NCBI GenBank assembly: GCA_024641085.1
Contig: JAHEDT010000024.1
Span: 1-42,907, forward strand
DNA from: Geobacteraceae bacterium
GTDB taxonomy: Bacteria; Desulfobacterota; Desulfuromonadia; Desulfuromonadales; BM103
Reading direction: 5' to 3'
Length of the DNA: 42,907 nt
In this document: one piece after another, positions 23,015 through 31,930 of the stretch
Numbering within the stretch: position 1 is the stretch's first letter
How the letters are laid out: the number at the start of each line of letters is the position of its first letter
Made by a program: the position numbers and the translations under genes
Notes under the pieces: generated by a model
What the model was told of the DNA's origin: nothing
Databases searched by the model: none
The model's input: only the letters and a program-made list of their open reading frames with translations

Positions 23015-23569
23015 ATGAACTGGCGCAATTGGAATTTCCTCCTGCATCGTGACATCGGCTATGCGTGTATCGGGCTGACGCTCATTTATGCCTTGTCGGG
23101 GATCGCGGTCAATCACGTTCGAGACTGGAATCCCAACTATCGGGTCGAAAGAGTTGCCGCGCAGATCATGCCACGCCAGTTCTCCGGCGTTGTAACCGAT
23201 GCCATGGTTCGTGGTATGTTGCAGGAACTTGGCGAAGAGAAGGTTCCAGAGAGTGTTTTTCAACCAGACCCGGAAACTCTCTGGGCCTTTATCGATGGCC
23301 GTCGCATCTCGATCCACTTCCCAAGTGGAACCGTTGAGCATGAGCGTTTTGATCGGCGCCCCTTCTGGTATCCCCTCAACTTCCTGCATCTCAACCATCC
23401 TAAGCAGGCCTGGACCTGGGTTGCCGACATCTATGCGGCCGCGCTGTTGGTCCTTGCCATCACCGGGTTCCTAATGCTGCCACGTGATTTGCGCCTACGG
23501 AAAAGGGCGCTGATTTTAACCGGCTTTGGAATTTTATTACCTGTGCTGGCCTTAGCCCTGTTTTACTGA
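23015..23569 (+). CDS. PepSY-associated transmembrane protein
   Basis: This 184-residue inner-membrane protein has the N-terminal HRDIGYACIGLTLIYALSGIAVNH helix (about 11-34) typical of PepSY-associated TM proteins. A periplasmic domain of about 100 residues follows. A second helix (about 137-157, preceded by LNFLHLNHPKQAWTW) and a third (165-184) complete it. The conserved helix histidines (His11, His34, and those in HLNHP) are suggestive of haem or metal binding, as in related ferric-reductase-like PepSY-TM proteins. No ribosome site is strong; it is likely translated with the DUF4920 gene 12 bp upstream. Confidence 0.85.
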   Translation: MNWRNWNFLLHRDIGYACIGLTLIYALSGIAVNHVRDWNPNYRVERVAAQIMPRQFSGVVTDAMVRGMLQELGEEKVPESVFQPDPETLWAFIDGRRISIHFPSGTVEHERFDRRPFWYPLNFLHLNHPKQAWTWVADIYAAALLVLAITGFLMLPRDLRLRKRALILTGFGILLPVLALALFY

Positions 23570-23869
23570 ACAGCTTAAAGTTTAGGAATAATTTACACTC
23601 TATTTTCAGGCTTATCCGTTTCAGCCATAACCTGAAAGACTCTTTGAAATGTTTATTATGGGGTCTAAAAAATTTCTGAACTGTTTCCACGTAAAGAGGA
23701 GCTCGTATAGAAAAACTAACAACTCATTGACAGAAATATAAAAACTCAAACACTTTTTTAAACAGTAAAATATCAAAATAAAATGAATTTTTTATTTATC
23801 TACTTGCATTCCACAGCATATTCGTTTAAATGACACTAATTTTTATTACAATCAATAAAGGAGAAAACC
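23570..23869. other. AT-rich intergenic region upstream of the MucR gene
   Basis: This stretch is visibly AT-richer than the rest of the window, especially from 23700 to 23860 with many A and T runs. It probably contains the promoter and autoregulatory sites of the MucR-like gene. A TTGACA at 23727 has no matching -10, and no promoter is called. Confidence 0.5.
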
Positions 23870-24316
23870 ATGGCTAATCTACTTGAAATGGCAACAGACA
23901 TTGTTGCTGCACATGCATCAAATACAACAATGACCAAAGAGGAACTTGTTGCAGAAATTGTTACTGTCTATCAAGCGCTCGAGGCTTTGGAAAAAGGGGA
24001 GGCTTTAGCGGCCGGAACAATAGCCGCTGAAGAAACTGGTCCAGCTGTCTCGAAACGTAAAGCCTTCGGTAAAGACCAGATCTTTTGTATGATCTGCGGT
24101 CAAGGCTTCAAGACACTGAGCCGGCATCTCAAGACCTCTCACGATATGAAGCCTGGTGAATACCGCAAACAGTTCGGTATTCCCAGGACTCAATCACTTG
24201 CCGCAAAGAACTATTCTGAGAGCAGAAGGCAGATGGCTATTGATAAAAACCTAGCTGCCGGTCTTGCCAAGGCAAGAGCCGCGCGAGGCAAGGCCAAGGC
24301 TGCCAAAAAGAAGTAA
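23870..24316 (+). CDS. Ros/MucR family zinc-finger transcriptional regulator
   Basis: This 148-residue DNA-binding protein has an N-terminal helical oligomerisation region (1-45), a linker, and a C2H2 finger with Cys73, Cys76, His86 and His91 (C-X2-C-X9-H-X4-H). The MucR signature HDMKPGEYRKQFGIP follows, with a Lys/Ala-rich tail (about 128-148). Ros/MucR proteins bind AT-rich DNA, and those of alphaproteobacteria act as H-NS-like silencers that repress their own genes. AAAGGAG precedes the ATG. The upstream region is very AT-rich and a strong terminator follows, so it is an isolated gene. The long basic tail is unusual compared with rhizobial MucR. Confidence 0.9.
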   Translation: MANLLEMATDIVAAHASNTTMTKEELVAEIVTVYQALEALEKGEALAAGTIAAEETGPAVSKRKAFGKDQIFCMICGQGFKTLSRHLKTSHDMKPGEYRKQFGIPRTQSLAAKNYSESRRQMAIDKNLAAGLAKARAARGKAKAAKKK

Positions 24317-24340
24317 CTGTGAAATGTCCGACAAGACGAC

Positions 24341-24371
24341 AAGGGTCAGGGGAAATCCCCTGACCCTTTTT
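24341..24371 (+). terminator. Strong intrinsic terminator of the MucR gene
   Basis: AAGGGTCAGGGG and CCCCTGACCCTT form a 12-bp stem around a four-base loop (AAAT), followed by T7. An outer GTCCG/CGGAC pair (near 24326 and 24374) could extend the structure. Confidence 0.93.
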
Positions 24372-24419
24372 TTCGGACTTATACCCCGAATAAAGTCACA
24401 ACACACCCACGCCATTGCC

Positions 24420-24437
24420 TAACGCAAAGACGCCGAG
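24420..24437. repeat. Half copy of the AACGC-type repeat end
   Basis: TAACGCAAAGACGCCGAG resembles one terminal arm of the elements at 14741 and 36256. No matching right arm is visible before the AsmA gene, so this may be a decayed copy. Confidence 0.35.
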
Positions 24438-24566
24438 CAGATTGCAGATTGCGCCAGCGTGGCGTGACCTCCACTGAATGTCTGCTACAATAATCTTGCA
24501 AACTGAGGCCTCCCGACGATTGGTCAATAACGCCATGGCATCCTGCAACTCCTTTGTGAGCCTTCG

Positions 24567-27500
24567 ATGAAACCGGGCGATCGACCCGAAGCACGGCGAG
24601 CTGCGCGTGGCATAAGATCGATTCGGATCTGGCTGCTGGGTGCCGGCCTCGCGCTGCTGCTTTTGCTTACGGCGGTGCCGCTGCTTTCGCCGTATTTCAT
24701 CGACTCCGCTACCATTAAAAACAAAATCCAGGCAACGGTTGCTGAACAGACCGGCGCGAAGTTCGACTACCAGTCGATCCACTTCCTCTTTTTCCCCCGA
24801 CCTGCCATCGAGCTGCACCAGGTCACGCTGGCCATGCCGGAACGGGGACAGGGCCAGGTCGAGACCTTGCGCCTGGTTCCCAAGTTGTTTCCCCTGCTGA
24901 CCGGCGATCTGCACCTGGCCGCAGTTGATCTGAACTCACCGCGGTTCCATCTCAACCTGCCGGCTGCAACCGTCGCAGACGCTGCTCCAAGCCCAGCAGA
25001 GCTGGCTGGACCGGCCCAAGCCCTGATCGCACTCATTGAACCGCTCCGTGGGGTGTCCCCCACCCTGAAGCTGCTGATCAATGATGGCCAGATTACCCTC
25101 CAGCGGCAAGGACGAGACCTGCTCGGGATCAACGGCCTGAATGTCCAACTGGGTCTCCTGGTGGTCGATCCCGAGACCGCCCAGGCCACCCTGCACGGGT
25201 CCCTCAGCGAGCTGGTCCTGCAGCATGGGGACCTCCGGGACGCCCTCCAGAACGCCGAGCTCGAGTGCAGTGTCAAGATCGCGCAGGGCAATGTAAGCTT
25301 CCAGCTCGAGCGCTTGAGCCTGGCCGCGCCGGCCCTGGAGTTCAACGGACAACTGGACCTGGCCGCGCCGCCAGCCGGCAACACCCTGCTGTTGCAAGGT
25401 AAGGGGATCGACGTCGATGCGGTCCGCCGGGTCGCCCTGCACCTGGCCGACGACAACCGGGTGGTTGCCAACATCTTCCACTACCTGCGCGGCGGCCGGG
25501 TGCCGGAGATCATTCTCCGCTCCCGGGCCGAGTCACCCAAAGATCTCGGCGCTTTGTCGAATCTCCGCATTGAAGGCCAGCTGCGTGGCGGGCTTGTCTC
25601 GATCCCCCAGATCTCGCTCGATCTGACCGAGGTCGATGGCGAGACGGTCATTGCCAACGGAATTCTCCAGGGGACCGGGCTCTCGGCGCGCCTGGCGGGC
25701 TCCAACGGCCATGACGGCACACTCAAGCTCGCCCTTGGTCACACCAGCGACCTGTTTCAGTTGAAACTGGCCCTGAACGTCGATTTGGCCGAGACCCGGC
25801 AGATTTTACAGCGCATCGTCGCCAATCCTGCCTTCAGCGATAGACTCGCTAAAATCAACGACCTCAAGGGGCGCGGGCGCGGCACCCTGGTCCTGGGCGA
25901 CAGCCTGTCCCAGGTCAAAGCCCGGGTGGATGTTACGGACTGCCAGCTTGAAGCGACCTACCAGGGAGTTCCTCTGCCGATAACCATTACCAAGGGGCAG
26001 CTGTCTGTTACGGATCAGCAAATCGACATCAAGTCCATGAGCGGCAGCATCGGCCACTCCGATCTCTCCAACATCGCCGGCAGAATCGCTTGGAACAAGG
26101 CCCTTGAACTCGACCTGAGGGCCGGTCCGGCCGCCCTGGAACTCGATGAACTCTATCCCTGGCTGGCTTCGCAAGAGGGCCTTCAAAAGGCCCTCGAGGA
26201 GATCAGCGAATTGTCTGGCCAGCTGGAGCTCAAGACCGTGAATGTCAAGGCGGCCGCCGACCAGCCAGGGAGCTGGCAAATCACAGCCGACGGAACGGCC
26301 AGAAAGGTGCATGTCGCCACGTCACGCCTGCCGTTCCCGGTCAACCTGGGCCACGGAGACTTCAGCATCGAGCCAGGATCGCTCGCTTTTGAGAATCTCC
26401 AGGTGAATGGACTTGATGCGGAGCTGGTCGTGAACGGACGCCTGCAGGGTTCCCCGCGACAGGTTGAGCATCTCGAACTCTCTCTGGGCGGGACACTGGG
26501 TGCGGACTCGGCCGCATGGCTGCGGCATAATTTCGATCTGCCCGAGGCCTACACCTTGCGATCTCCTCTGACCTTCTCCGCAACGAGGATCCGCTGGCAG
26601 GCTGACTCGACGACGGCCTTGACGGGAAGCGTCAACGTTGCCGGGAGCCAGGACCTGACCTTCGATCTTGACGTCCGTGCCGGCCAGCTGCATATCAACC
26701 TGCTGACCATCAGAGACCAGTACTCGGATGCCAGGCTGGTTGTCAGTCTTGACGATTACGAGAGATCCCTTAGCTTCAGCGGCAACCTGCAGCACAGGAC
26801 GCTCGAGGCCCTGTTTGTCGAACCGATCGTCGGACAGGGTGGGATAACCGGAGAGGTGACCGGGGAGGTCAGCATCAGGGCTCCCCGTGAAAAAGCGGCC
26901 GAGGTCGTGGCCACTGGCCATCTGCAGGGGAAAAACCTGCTGTTCCCCCTGGCATCAGGCGAACAGGTCGCTATCGAGCAGGTCGATCTGGATGCCCGCG
27001 GAGAAAGCCTCGAGGCTAGTGCGACACGCATCAGCTGGGCCGAGCTGAGCTGGCAGCCGTTCAGGGCGACCATTTCTTTCCAGCCGGAGAAGGTTGTTGC
27101 TAACATCACTGAGGCCAAGTTGTGCGGCGTCGACACGCCGGGCCTGGTGACGATCGCCGGCAAGCAACTGGCCCTTGAGATGACCCTGGCAGGGAAGGGG
27201 CTCGATGTCGCCAGCAGCTACAGCTGCATGACCCAGGGGCGGGTCAAGATGACCGGGACGCTCGATTTTACCAGCAAGGTCAGCGCCCGTGGAGAATTGC
27301 CTGAACTTCTCGGCAGCCTGAAAGGGCCCCTCGAGATGACCTTTGCCAAAGGGGTGATCGAACAGGACAAGGCGCTGGCCAGGCTTCTGGAAGTGCTCAA
27401 CGTCACCGAGGTCGTCAAGGGGCGGTTGCCCAACCTTGACGCCGGCGGCTTCCCGTACACGTCGATCACCGTGCTCGGTGAGTTCAGGGACGGCAAGCTG

Positions 27501-27839
27501 GTCGTGGAGAAACTCGACATGGATGGCGAAACCCTGGATGTCCTCGGCCAAGGCAAAGTCAACCTGGTGAAGAAAAAAGTCGATTTCGAACTGTTGGCGG
27601 CGCCGTTCAAGACTGTTGACACGGTTATCAAAAACATCCCGGGAGTCAACTACCTGCTTGCCGGAAGCCTGGTGTCGATCCCGGTCAGCGTCAAAGGGGA
27701 CCTCCTGGATCCCAAGGTCAGCGTCATGTCAATTTCGTCGGTGGGATCGAGCCTGCTCGGCCTTGGCGAGCGCACCCTCAAGGCGCCGATCAAGTTGATC
27801 GAGACGATCTTTCCAGGGAATAAAGACCCCAAGAAATGA
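24567..27839 (+). CDS. AsmA family protein, 1090 residues
   Basis: This is an inner-membrane-anchored AsmA-like protein. Residues 18-38 form a hydrophobic helix, followed directly by the SPYFIDSATIKNKIQATVAEQTGAKFDYQSIHFLFFPRPAIELHQVTLAMPE segment diagnostic of the AsmA N-terminal domain. The remainder is a long run of alternating beta strands. Near the C terminus LLEVLNVTEVVKGRLPNL, FPYTSITVLGEFRDGKLVVEKLDMDGETLDVLGQGKVNL and AGSLVSIPVSVKGDLLDPKVS match the AsmA C-terminal domain. Such proteins form grooved bridges that carry phospholipid between membranes (TamB/YhdP/AsmA group). At 1090 residues it is nearer YhdP and TamB in length than E. coli AsmA. It is monocistronic. Confidence 0.88.
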   Translation: MKPGDRPEARRAARGIRSIRIWLLGAGLALLLLLTAVPLLSPYFIDSATIKNKIQATVAEQTGAKFDYQSIHFLFFPRPAIELHQVTLAMPERGQGQVETLRLVPKLFPLLTGDLHLAAVDLNSPRFHLNLPAATVADAAPSPAELAGPAQALIALIEPLRGVSPTLKLLINDGQITLQRQGRDLLGINGLNVQLGLLVVDPETAQATLHGSLSELVLQHGDLRDALQNAELECSVKIAQGNVSFQLERLSLAAPALEFNGQLDLAAPPAGNTLLLQGKGIDVDAVRRVALHLADDNRVVANIFHYLRGGRVPEIILRSRAESPKDLGALSNLRIEGQLRGGLVSIPQISLDLTEVDGETVIANGILQGTGLSARLAGSNGHDGTLKLALGHTSDLFQLKLALNVDLAETRQILQRIVANPAFSDRLAKINDLKGRGRGTLVLGDSLSQVKARVDVTDCQLEATYQGVPLPITITKGQLSVTDQQIDIKSMSGSIGHSDLSNIAGRIAWNKALELDLRAGPAALELDELYPWLASQEGLQKALEEISELSGQLELKTVNVKAAADQPGSWQITADGTARKVHVATSRLPFPVNLGHGDFSIEPGSLAFENLQVNGLDAELVVNGRLQGSPRQVEHLELSLGGTLGADSAAWLRHNFDLPEAYTLRSPLTFSATRIRWQADSTTALTGSVNVAGSQDLTFDLDVRAGQLHINLLTIRDQYSDARLVVSLDDYERSLSFSGNLQHRTLEALFVEPIVGQGGITGEVTGEVSIRAPREKAAEVVATGHLQGKNLLFPLASGEQVAIEQVDLDARGESLEASATRISWAELSWQPFRATISFQPEKVVANITEAKLCGVDTPGLVTIAGKQLALEMTLAGKGLDVASSYSCMTQGRVKMTGTLDFTSKVSARGELPELLGSLKGPLEMTFAKGVIEQDKALARLLEVLNVTEVVKGRLPNLDAGGFPYTSITVLGEFRDGKLVVEKLDMDGETLDVLGQGKVNLVKKKVDFELLAAPFKTVDTVIKNIPGVNYLLAGSLVSIPVSVKGDLLDPKVSVMSISSVGSSLLGLGERTLKAPIKLIETIFPGNKDPKK

Positions 27840-27992
27840 GCGGAACACCCTTGGCAACGGACTGGCAGCGCCATCGCCAAGTCGCGACCAGCGGACACCG
27901 GCAGGGCACATAAAATTCTCAATGCCGCAGGCTTGCCCCAGGTGCGTTCGCGGCTGGCCTGCAGGTTCAATCAACGCGACCGGGAGACGACA

Positions 27993-28847
27993 ATGACGAC
28001 CAGAGCGATCAAGCGCGTATCGACCAGCCAACCGGCCATGGAAGGGGCCGGCGTCCACCTGCATCGGGCCTTCGGTAACAACGACGTCCCGTTGTTCGAT
28101 CCCTTTCTGCTCCTCGATGATTTCCGCTCTGCCACCCCGGAGCATTACCGGAAAGGCTTTCCGTGGCACCCGCACCGCGGTATCGAAACCATCACCTACG
28201 TACTCAGGGGCGATGTGGCGCATGGCGACAGCCTCGGCAATTGGGGCGACATCGGCAGCGGCGATGTCCAGTGGATGACTGCCGGCAGCGGCATCATCCA
28301 CCAGGAGATGCCGAAAGGCGACAAGGAGGGGAAGATGGAGGGCTTTCAGCTCTGGGCCAACCTGCCGGCCGCCGCCAAGATGATGCCGCCGCGCTATCGT
28401 GATATCACTGCCGGGCTGATCCCGACCGTGACTCTCGACAGCGGCGCCTCGATCAAGGTGGTCTGCGGCCAGTTCGGTGACGTGCAGGGCCCGGTGCGGG
28501 ACGTGGTGATCGAGCCCCAATACCTCGACGTGATGCTGCCGCCCGCCACGACCTTTTGCCACCCGACACCGCAGGGCCACACCGTGTTCGCCTACGTGCA
28601 TGCCGGGGCCGGCCGGTTCGACCAAGCCGTCGGCGGCGAACTCGGCAACCGGTCCCTGGTGCTGTACAACCAGGGCGAAGGGGTCGTTATCAGCAGCGGT
28701 GCAGGGGGGCTGCGATTCCTTCTGGTTGTCGGAAAACCCCTCGGCGAGCCGGTCGCCTGGGGCGGGCCGATCGTCATGAATAGCCAGGAAGAGCTGCAGC
28801 TGGCATTCGACGAATTGCGCGGCGACCGTTTCATCAAGCACGGCTGA
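27993..28847 (+). CDS. Pirin family protein
   Basis: This 284-residue double-cupin protein has metal ligands of the pirin type: His59 and His61 in PWHPHRG, His103 and Glu105 in GIIHQE. Other family blocks are FDPFLLLDDF (35-44), RGIETITYVLRGDVAHGDSLGN and LWANLP. Bacterial pirins such as YhhW act as quercetin dioxygenases in vitro or as redox-linked regulators; the role here is unknown. The start at 27993 is chosen because GGGAG precedes it and the family begins near TRAIKRV; the open frame extends to 27933. A bidirectional terminator follows at 28863. Confidence 0.93.
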   Translation: MTTRAIKRVSTSQPAMEGAGVHLHRAFGNNDVPLFDPFLLLDDFRSATPEHYRKGFPWHPHRGIETITYVLRGDVAHGDSLGNWGDIGSGDVQWMTAGSGIIHQEMPKGDKEGKMEGFQLWANLPAAAKMMPPRYRDITAGLIPTVTLDSGASIKVVCGQFGDVQGPVRDVVIEPQYLDVMLPPATTFCHPTPQGHTVFAYVHAGAGRFDQAVGGELGNRSLVLYNQGEGVVISSGAGGLRFLLVVGKPLGEPVAWGGPIVMNSQEELQLAFDELRGDRFIKHG

Positions 28848-28862
28848 ATCCCGTGCCCATAC

Positions 28863-28894
28863 AAAAGGGGCCCCCGGTTGCGGGCGCCCCTTTT
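28863..28894. terminator. Bidirectional terminator between convergent genes
   Basis: AAAAGGGGC and GCCCCTTTT form a perfect outer stem with inner C/G pairing around a short loop. The T-run on each strand serves the pirin gene on plus and the metallo-hydrolase gene on minus. Confidence 0.88.
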
Positions 28895-28920
28895 AGCTGT
28901 CCTGGTTTCCCGTCAAGGCA

Positions 28921-29622
28921 TCAGTACCACTTCAGCTTGCTGACCTTGATGCCGGGGACGAGTTTCTCGAAGGCCTCGAGATCGCTCATCGCTTCTTTAC
29001 CCCGGTAATGGTAGGGGATCAACAGCCCCGGCTTGAACTCGTTGACCGCCGAGGCTGCCTGCTCGATGGTCATGGTGTAGGGGAGGTTCATGCACAGAAA
29101 AGCGATGTCGACATTGCGCAGGTTACGCATTTCCGCGATATCTTCGGTGTCGCCGGAGATGTAGAGCCGCACGCCGGCTTTGCTGAGCAGGTAGCCATTG
29201 TCACGCCCCTTGGGGTGGAAGTTGAGCCGCTCGGCGGTGGTGTTGTAGGCGGGGATTGCCCGGATTGTCATGCCGACGGCCGTGGTGATGTCACCGTTGT
29301 TCATGACCGTGCCAGAGCCGAGCTGTTCGATGACCGTTGCCGGCCCGATGACCTGGGTCTGCGCCTTTTTGAGGGACGCGACCAGCTGCGGATCGAGGTG
29401 GTCCTTGTGGATGTGGGTGATCAGGATCAGGTCCGGTGGCGGAAAGCCGGCAAAGTCCTCGGCGACGCCCACCGGATCGACATAAATCGTGGCCGGGCCG
29501 GACTGCAGAACAAAGGTGGCATGCTTGATCGGGGTGTAGGTGAACACCTCTGCGGCACCGGCACTGATGGGGATCAGCAGGGCGCACAGCAACAGGACGA
29601 CAGGGAATCGGTTCATCGACAT
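28921..29622 (-). CDS. Exported MBL-fold metallo-hydrolase (UlaG-like)
   Basis: This 233-residue protein has signal peptide 1-23 (SAGAA), which puts it in the periplasm. The metallo-beta-lactamase metal motif HIHKDHLD is at 70-77 (His70, His72, Asp74, His75). SGDTED supplies the bridging aspartate, and a late PYHYRG supplies the last histidine. The ATFVLQSGPATIYVDPVG start and the overall length are like the UlaG/YtkL L-ascorbate-6-phosphate lactonase-like group, but export argues for another substrate. It is monocistronic and converges on the pirin gene. Confidence 0.9.
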   Translation of the reverse strand: MSMNRFPVVLLLCALLIPISAGAAEVFTYTPIKHATFVLQSGPATIYVDPVGVAEDFAGFPPPDLILITHIHKDHLDPQLVASLKKAQTQVIGPATVIEQLGSGTVMNNGDITTAVGMTIRAIPAYNTTAERLNFHPKGRDNGYLLSKAGVRLYISGDTEDIAEMRNLRNVDIAFLCMNLPYTMTIEQAASAVNEFKPGLLIPYHYRGKEAMSDLEAFEKLVPGIKVSKLKWY

Positions 29623-29712
29623 TCTCCTGGCACATGTAAGGAAGTTTCGAGATAGTTTACCCGATAATTGCCAGGGAGCATATCATAACCCGGCGGCCCT
29701 GTCAGGATTGCT

Positions 29713-29736
29713 GGGGTCAGGTCTACACATTTCACA
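29713..29736 (+). repeat. Single-arm copy of the GGGGTCAGGTCTACACA repeat
   Basis: This is a 24-base exact match to the left arm of the palindrome at 5101-5124. There is no matching second arm nearby, and the sequence diverges immediately after. It lies between the metallo-hydrolase and MYG1-family genes. Confidence 0.9.
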
Positions 29737-29867
29737 AATTCAGTACCCGAAGCGGTTTTACAGCAGAATGCGTCGCGCGATGCCCATGGCCGTCACACTT
29801 CTCACCAGCCTGGAAAACTGCTATGGTTTATAGAAATAATCATTAACTCATAGGCAAAGACAACGCA

Positions 29868-30704
29868 ATGTACAAGATTGTTACCCACCCGGGCAGTTCC
29901 CATAAGGACGACTTCCTGGCGGCCAGCGTTTTGCTGGCGACCCTTGACAACGCCGAAATCTTCCGGCGTGAACCGACCCTTGACGATCTCGAAGACCCGG
30001 ACACCTACGTGGTGGACGTCGGCCTGGAATATGTTCCCGCACGGCACAATTTCGATCATCACCAGGACCGCTCGCTGCCCTGTGCTTTCCATCTGGTCAT
30101 GCAGTATCTTGGCTACCATGACGCAGCCATGGCGGTTTTTGCCTGGTACCCGCACATGAGCATGATGGATGTTCGCGGTCCATACCGCACCGCCGATCAT
30201 CTCGGTGTCGACTCCAGCGTGCTTTTTGCCACCTCGTCGCCCATCGACGGATATGTCTTGGCAACCTTCGCCGAGGTCTTTTCGCTGCACGGTCAGGAAC
30301 CGTTATACACGATGATGAAGGCCCTCGGCAGGGATATGATCGCCCTGATCGAGCGCAAGATGAAACGCCTCGAGCGACTCAAAGCCGAGGCCGTGGTGGT
30401 GCCTATCAAACATTTCAAAGCTGTGATCAGCGAGATTGACGAGTCTCCCAAGCTGGCCATGGAGCTCTTTTTGCGCTACCTGGACGACGAGCGGATCGCA
30501 GTAAGCATTACCCCCTCCAATCGCGGGCCCGGCTGGGAAATTCTGCGGCTCGGCGACAACAGCATGCTGGACTTCAGGATGCTTGACCAGAACCCGGAGA
30601 TCTACTTTATCCACTCGAGCGGATTCCTGGCCACCACCCGCGAGCGGCTGCCCGTCTCGGAGGTCGTCGGCCTGGCCTGCCAGGCCATCAATGACCCGGG
30701 TTAA
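29868..30704 (+). CDS. MYG1 family protein (DHH-type hydrolase fold)
   Basis: This 278-residue member of the MYG1 (UPF0160) family is related to DHH phosphoesterases; eukaryotic MYG1 is a 3'-5' RNA exonuclease. Metal-site motifs are THPGSSHKDDFLAA (6-19, His7, His12, Asp14/15), VVDVG (48-52) and NFDHHQD (61-67). Compared with the usual THNGxFHxDE, the first motif has SSHKDD, a conservative change. The middle has a MMDVRGPYRTAD segment. The start at 29868 has no strong ribosome site (AAAGACAACGCA precedes it). The context gives no pathway. Confidence 0.82.
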   Translation: MYKIVTHPGSSHKDDFLAASVLLATLDNAEIFRREPTLDDLEDPDTYVVDVGLEYVPARHNFDHHQDRSLPCAFHLVMQYLGYHDAAMAVFAWYPHMSMMDVRGPYRTADHLGVDSSVLFATSSPIDGYVLATFAEVFSLHGQEPLYTMMKALGRDMIALIERKMKRLERLKAEAVVVPIKHFKAVISEIDESPKLAMELFLRYLDDERIAVSITPSNRGPGWEILRLGDNSMLDFRMLDQNPEIYFIHSSGFLATTRERLPVSEVVGLACQAINDPG

Positions 30705-30801
30705 GACACCATTAGCGCATCTTTCACCTGGGGAAGATTGCTCATTACCACTGACCGCAGTGAATCGGCTGAACCACCCCCGGGAGGGCATGTGATAAAG
30801 T

Positions 30802-30998
30802 TGATTCGACGTGAGGGTTCATTCTCCGCAGCTTGCTTCGCCATGTGTTGATTGCCACTTGCTTGGCACCTTATCGCGGGAATCCAGTACCCAGAATCCA
30901 GAATAAATCCCGATCGCCAGGTGGGACCGCGAGTTTTTTCTCTCTACTGGATTCTTAATTCTGGAAACCCCATGGCATGCTGCGGGTTAGTTCATTCG
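30802..30998 (+). repeat. Dispersed ~200-bp intergenic repeat, copy B
   Basis: This is the same-orientation counterpart of 22216-22422. Its shared blocks include CGCCATGT(A/G)TTGATTGCC and the CCGCGAGTTT block. It ends only 25 bp before the ATG of the following lipoprotein gene, so it probably sits in that gene's 5' leader or promoter. Confidence 0.85.
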
Positions 30999-31022
30999 GT
31001 TTTCCCGAGTGAGGAGACTGCC

Positions 31023-31895
31023 ATGCGACCAAGATCGATCCTGATCATTGCCGGAGTGCTTCTCAGCCTCCAGGCGCTTTACGGCTGCAAGCGCGATGAA
31101 GTCATCGATCCCCAGGGCAGCGGTTTCGTTGAAGCGAATCATGCCTACGAGGAAAACTTCGGCGCGCCTCCGCAAGGCAAGGAAGGCAATGCCTTTGCCC
31201 GGGTCGCCTATCTGCCTCTTCGCAGCACCCCAGAGAAGCTACGGGCCCTGCCGCTGTTCCTTTTCAACGACCAGGACCAATTACGCCAGATCCTCGAACG
31301 GCTGATCAGCGGTGAACTGCTGATGCAGAGAGACGGCGAGCTTTACAACCCCTTTCCCGCCGACCTCACCTTGAGTATCGCCAATCCCGCAGGCCCCACC
31401 GTGACGATTTCCCTGGCCACAGGACACGCCTGGGCACCCGGTGATCAGCTCGCCGGTTGCCGTGCGCTCGCAGAAACCGCGCTGCAATTTGCCGAGCAAG
31501 AGAAAGTAATCATCCTGCTGGACGGGGCACCTGTACTGCAAATGCCTGCAGGAGGATTCGTCCATGACCAGGCGGCGCTGGTCAAGGTCGAGCCTCCGTC
31601 GCTGGTTTTGTTGGCCGGGGTCTGGGAGAAGGGCTCTGATGCCCCCCACGAACTCCTGGTTGAATTCGATCGGCCCGTCAAGGTAAAAAACTTCAAGCTC
31701 TATGACCAGGACGGCAACCCTGTTTCCGGGGAGTACTTCATATCGATCTTCCGGATGGCCATCGTGGTTCATCCCGAAGCCCCCAGCCGCTACCGGGAAG
31801 GTACAGTGTTGCGTGCCGAATGGGATGTCGTCGATGAACTGGGCCGGGACCGCAGTGGCGTCAACGTGCTACCGCTAATGCGCATTGATCACTGA
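31023..31895 (+). CDS. Predicted lipoprotein, possible GerMN-like domain
   Basis: This 290-residue protein has signal peptide 1-21 and a lipobox ending ALYGC (Cys22). The middle (RQILERLISGELL...ALAETALQFAEQEKVIILLDGAPV) loosely resembles GerMN domains of lipoproteins, with a conserved-looking VIILLDG strand. The C-terminal 110 residues look like a beta-sandwich (LLVEFDRPVKVKNFKLYDQDGNPVSGEYFISIF). The start at 31023 is set by GAGGAG and the lipobox; the open frame to 30852 is an artefact of the repeat upstream. A terminator follows at 31904. No firm family is assigned. Confidence 0.72.
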   Translation: MRPRSILIIAGVLLSLQALYGCKRDEVIDPQGSGFVEANHAYEENFGAPPQGKEGNAFARVAYLPLRSTPEKLRALPLFLFNDQDQLRQILERLISGELLMQRDGELYNPFPADLTLSIANPAGPTVTISLATGHAWAPGDQLAGCRALAETALQFAEQEKVIILLDGAPVLQMPAGGFVHDQAALVKVEPPSLVLLAGVWEKGSDAPHELLVEFDRPVKVKNFKLYDQDGNPVSGEYFISIFRMAIVVHPEAPSRYREGTVLRAEWDVVDELGRDRSGVNVLPLMRIDH

Positions 31896-31903
31896 AACAG
31901 TAC

Positions 31904-31930
31904 GGGGACACTCAACAGGGTGTCCCTTTT
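31904..31930 (+). terminator. Intrinsic terminator
   Basis: GGGACAC and GTGTCCC form a 7-bp stem followed by TTTT. It lies 10 bp after the lipoprotein stop codon. Confidence 0.8.

Noticed and set aside
27729-28841. 370-residue minus-strand frame opposite the pirin gene
   Set aside because: It is antisense to a protein with intact pirin metal ligands, and its translation resembles nothing.
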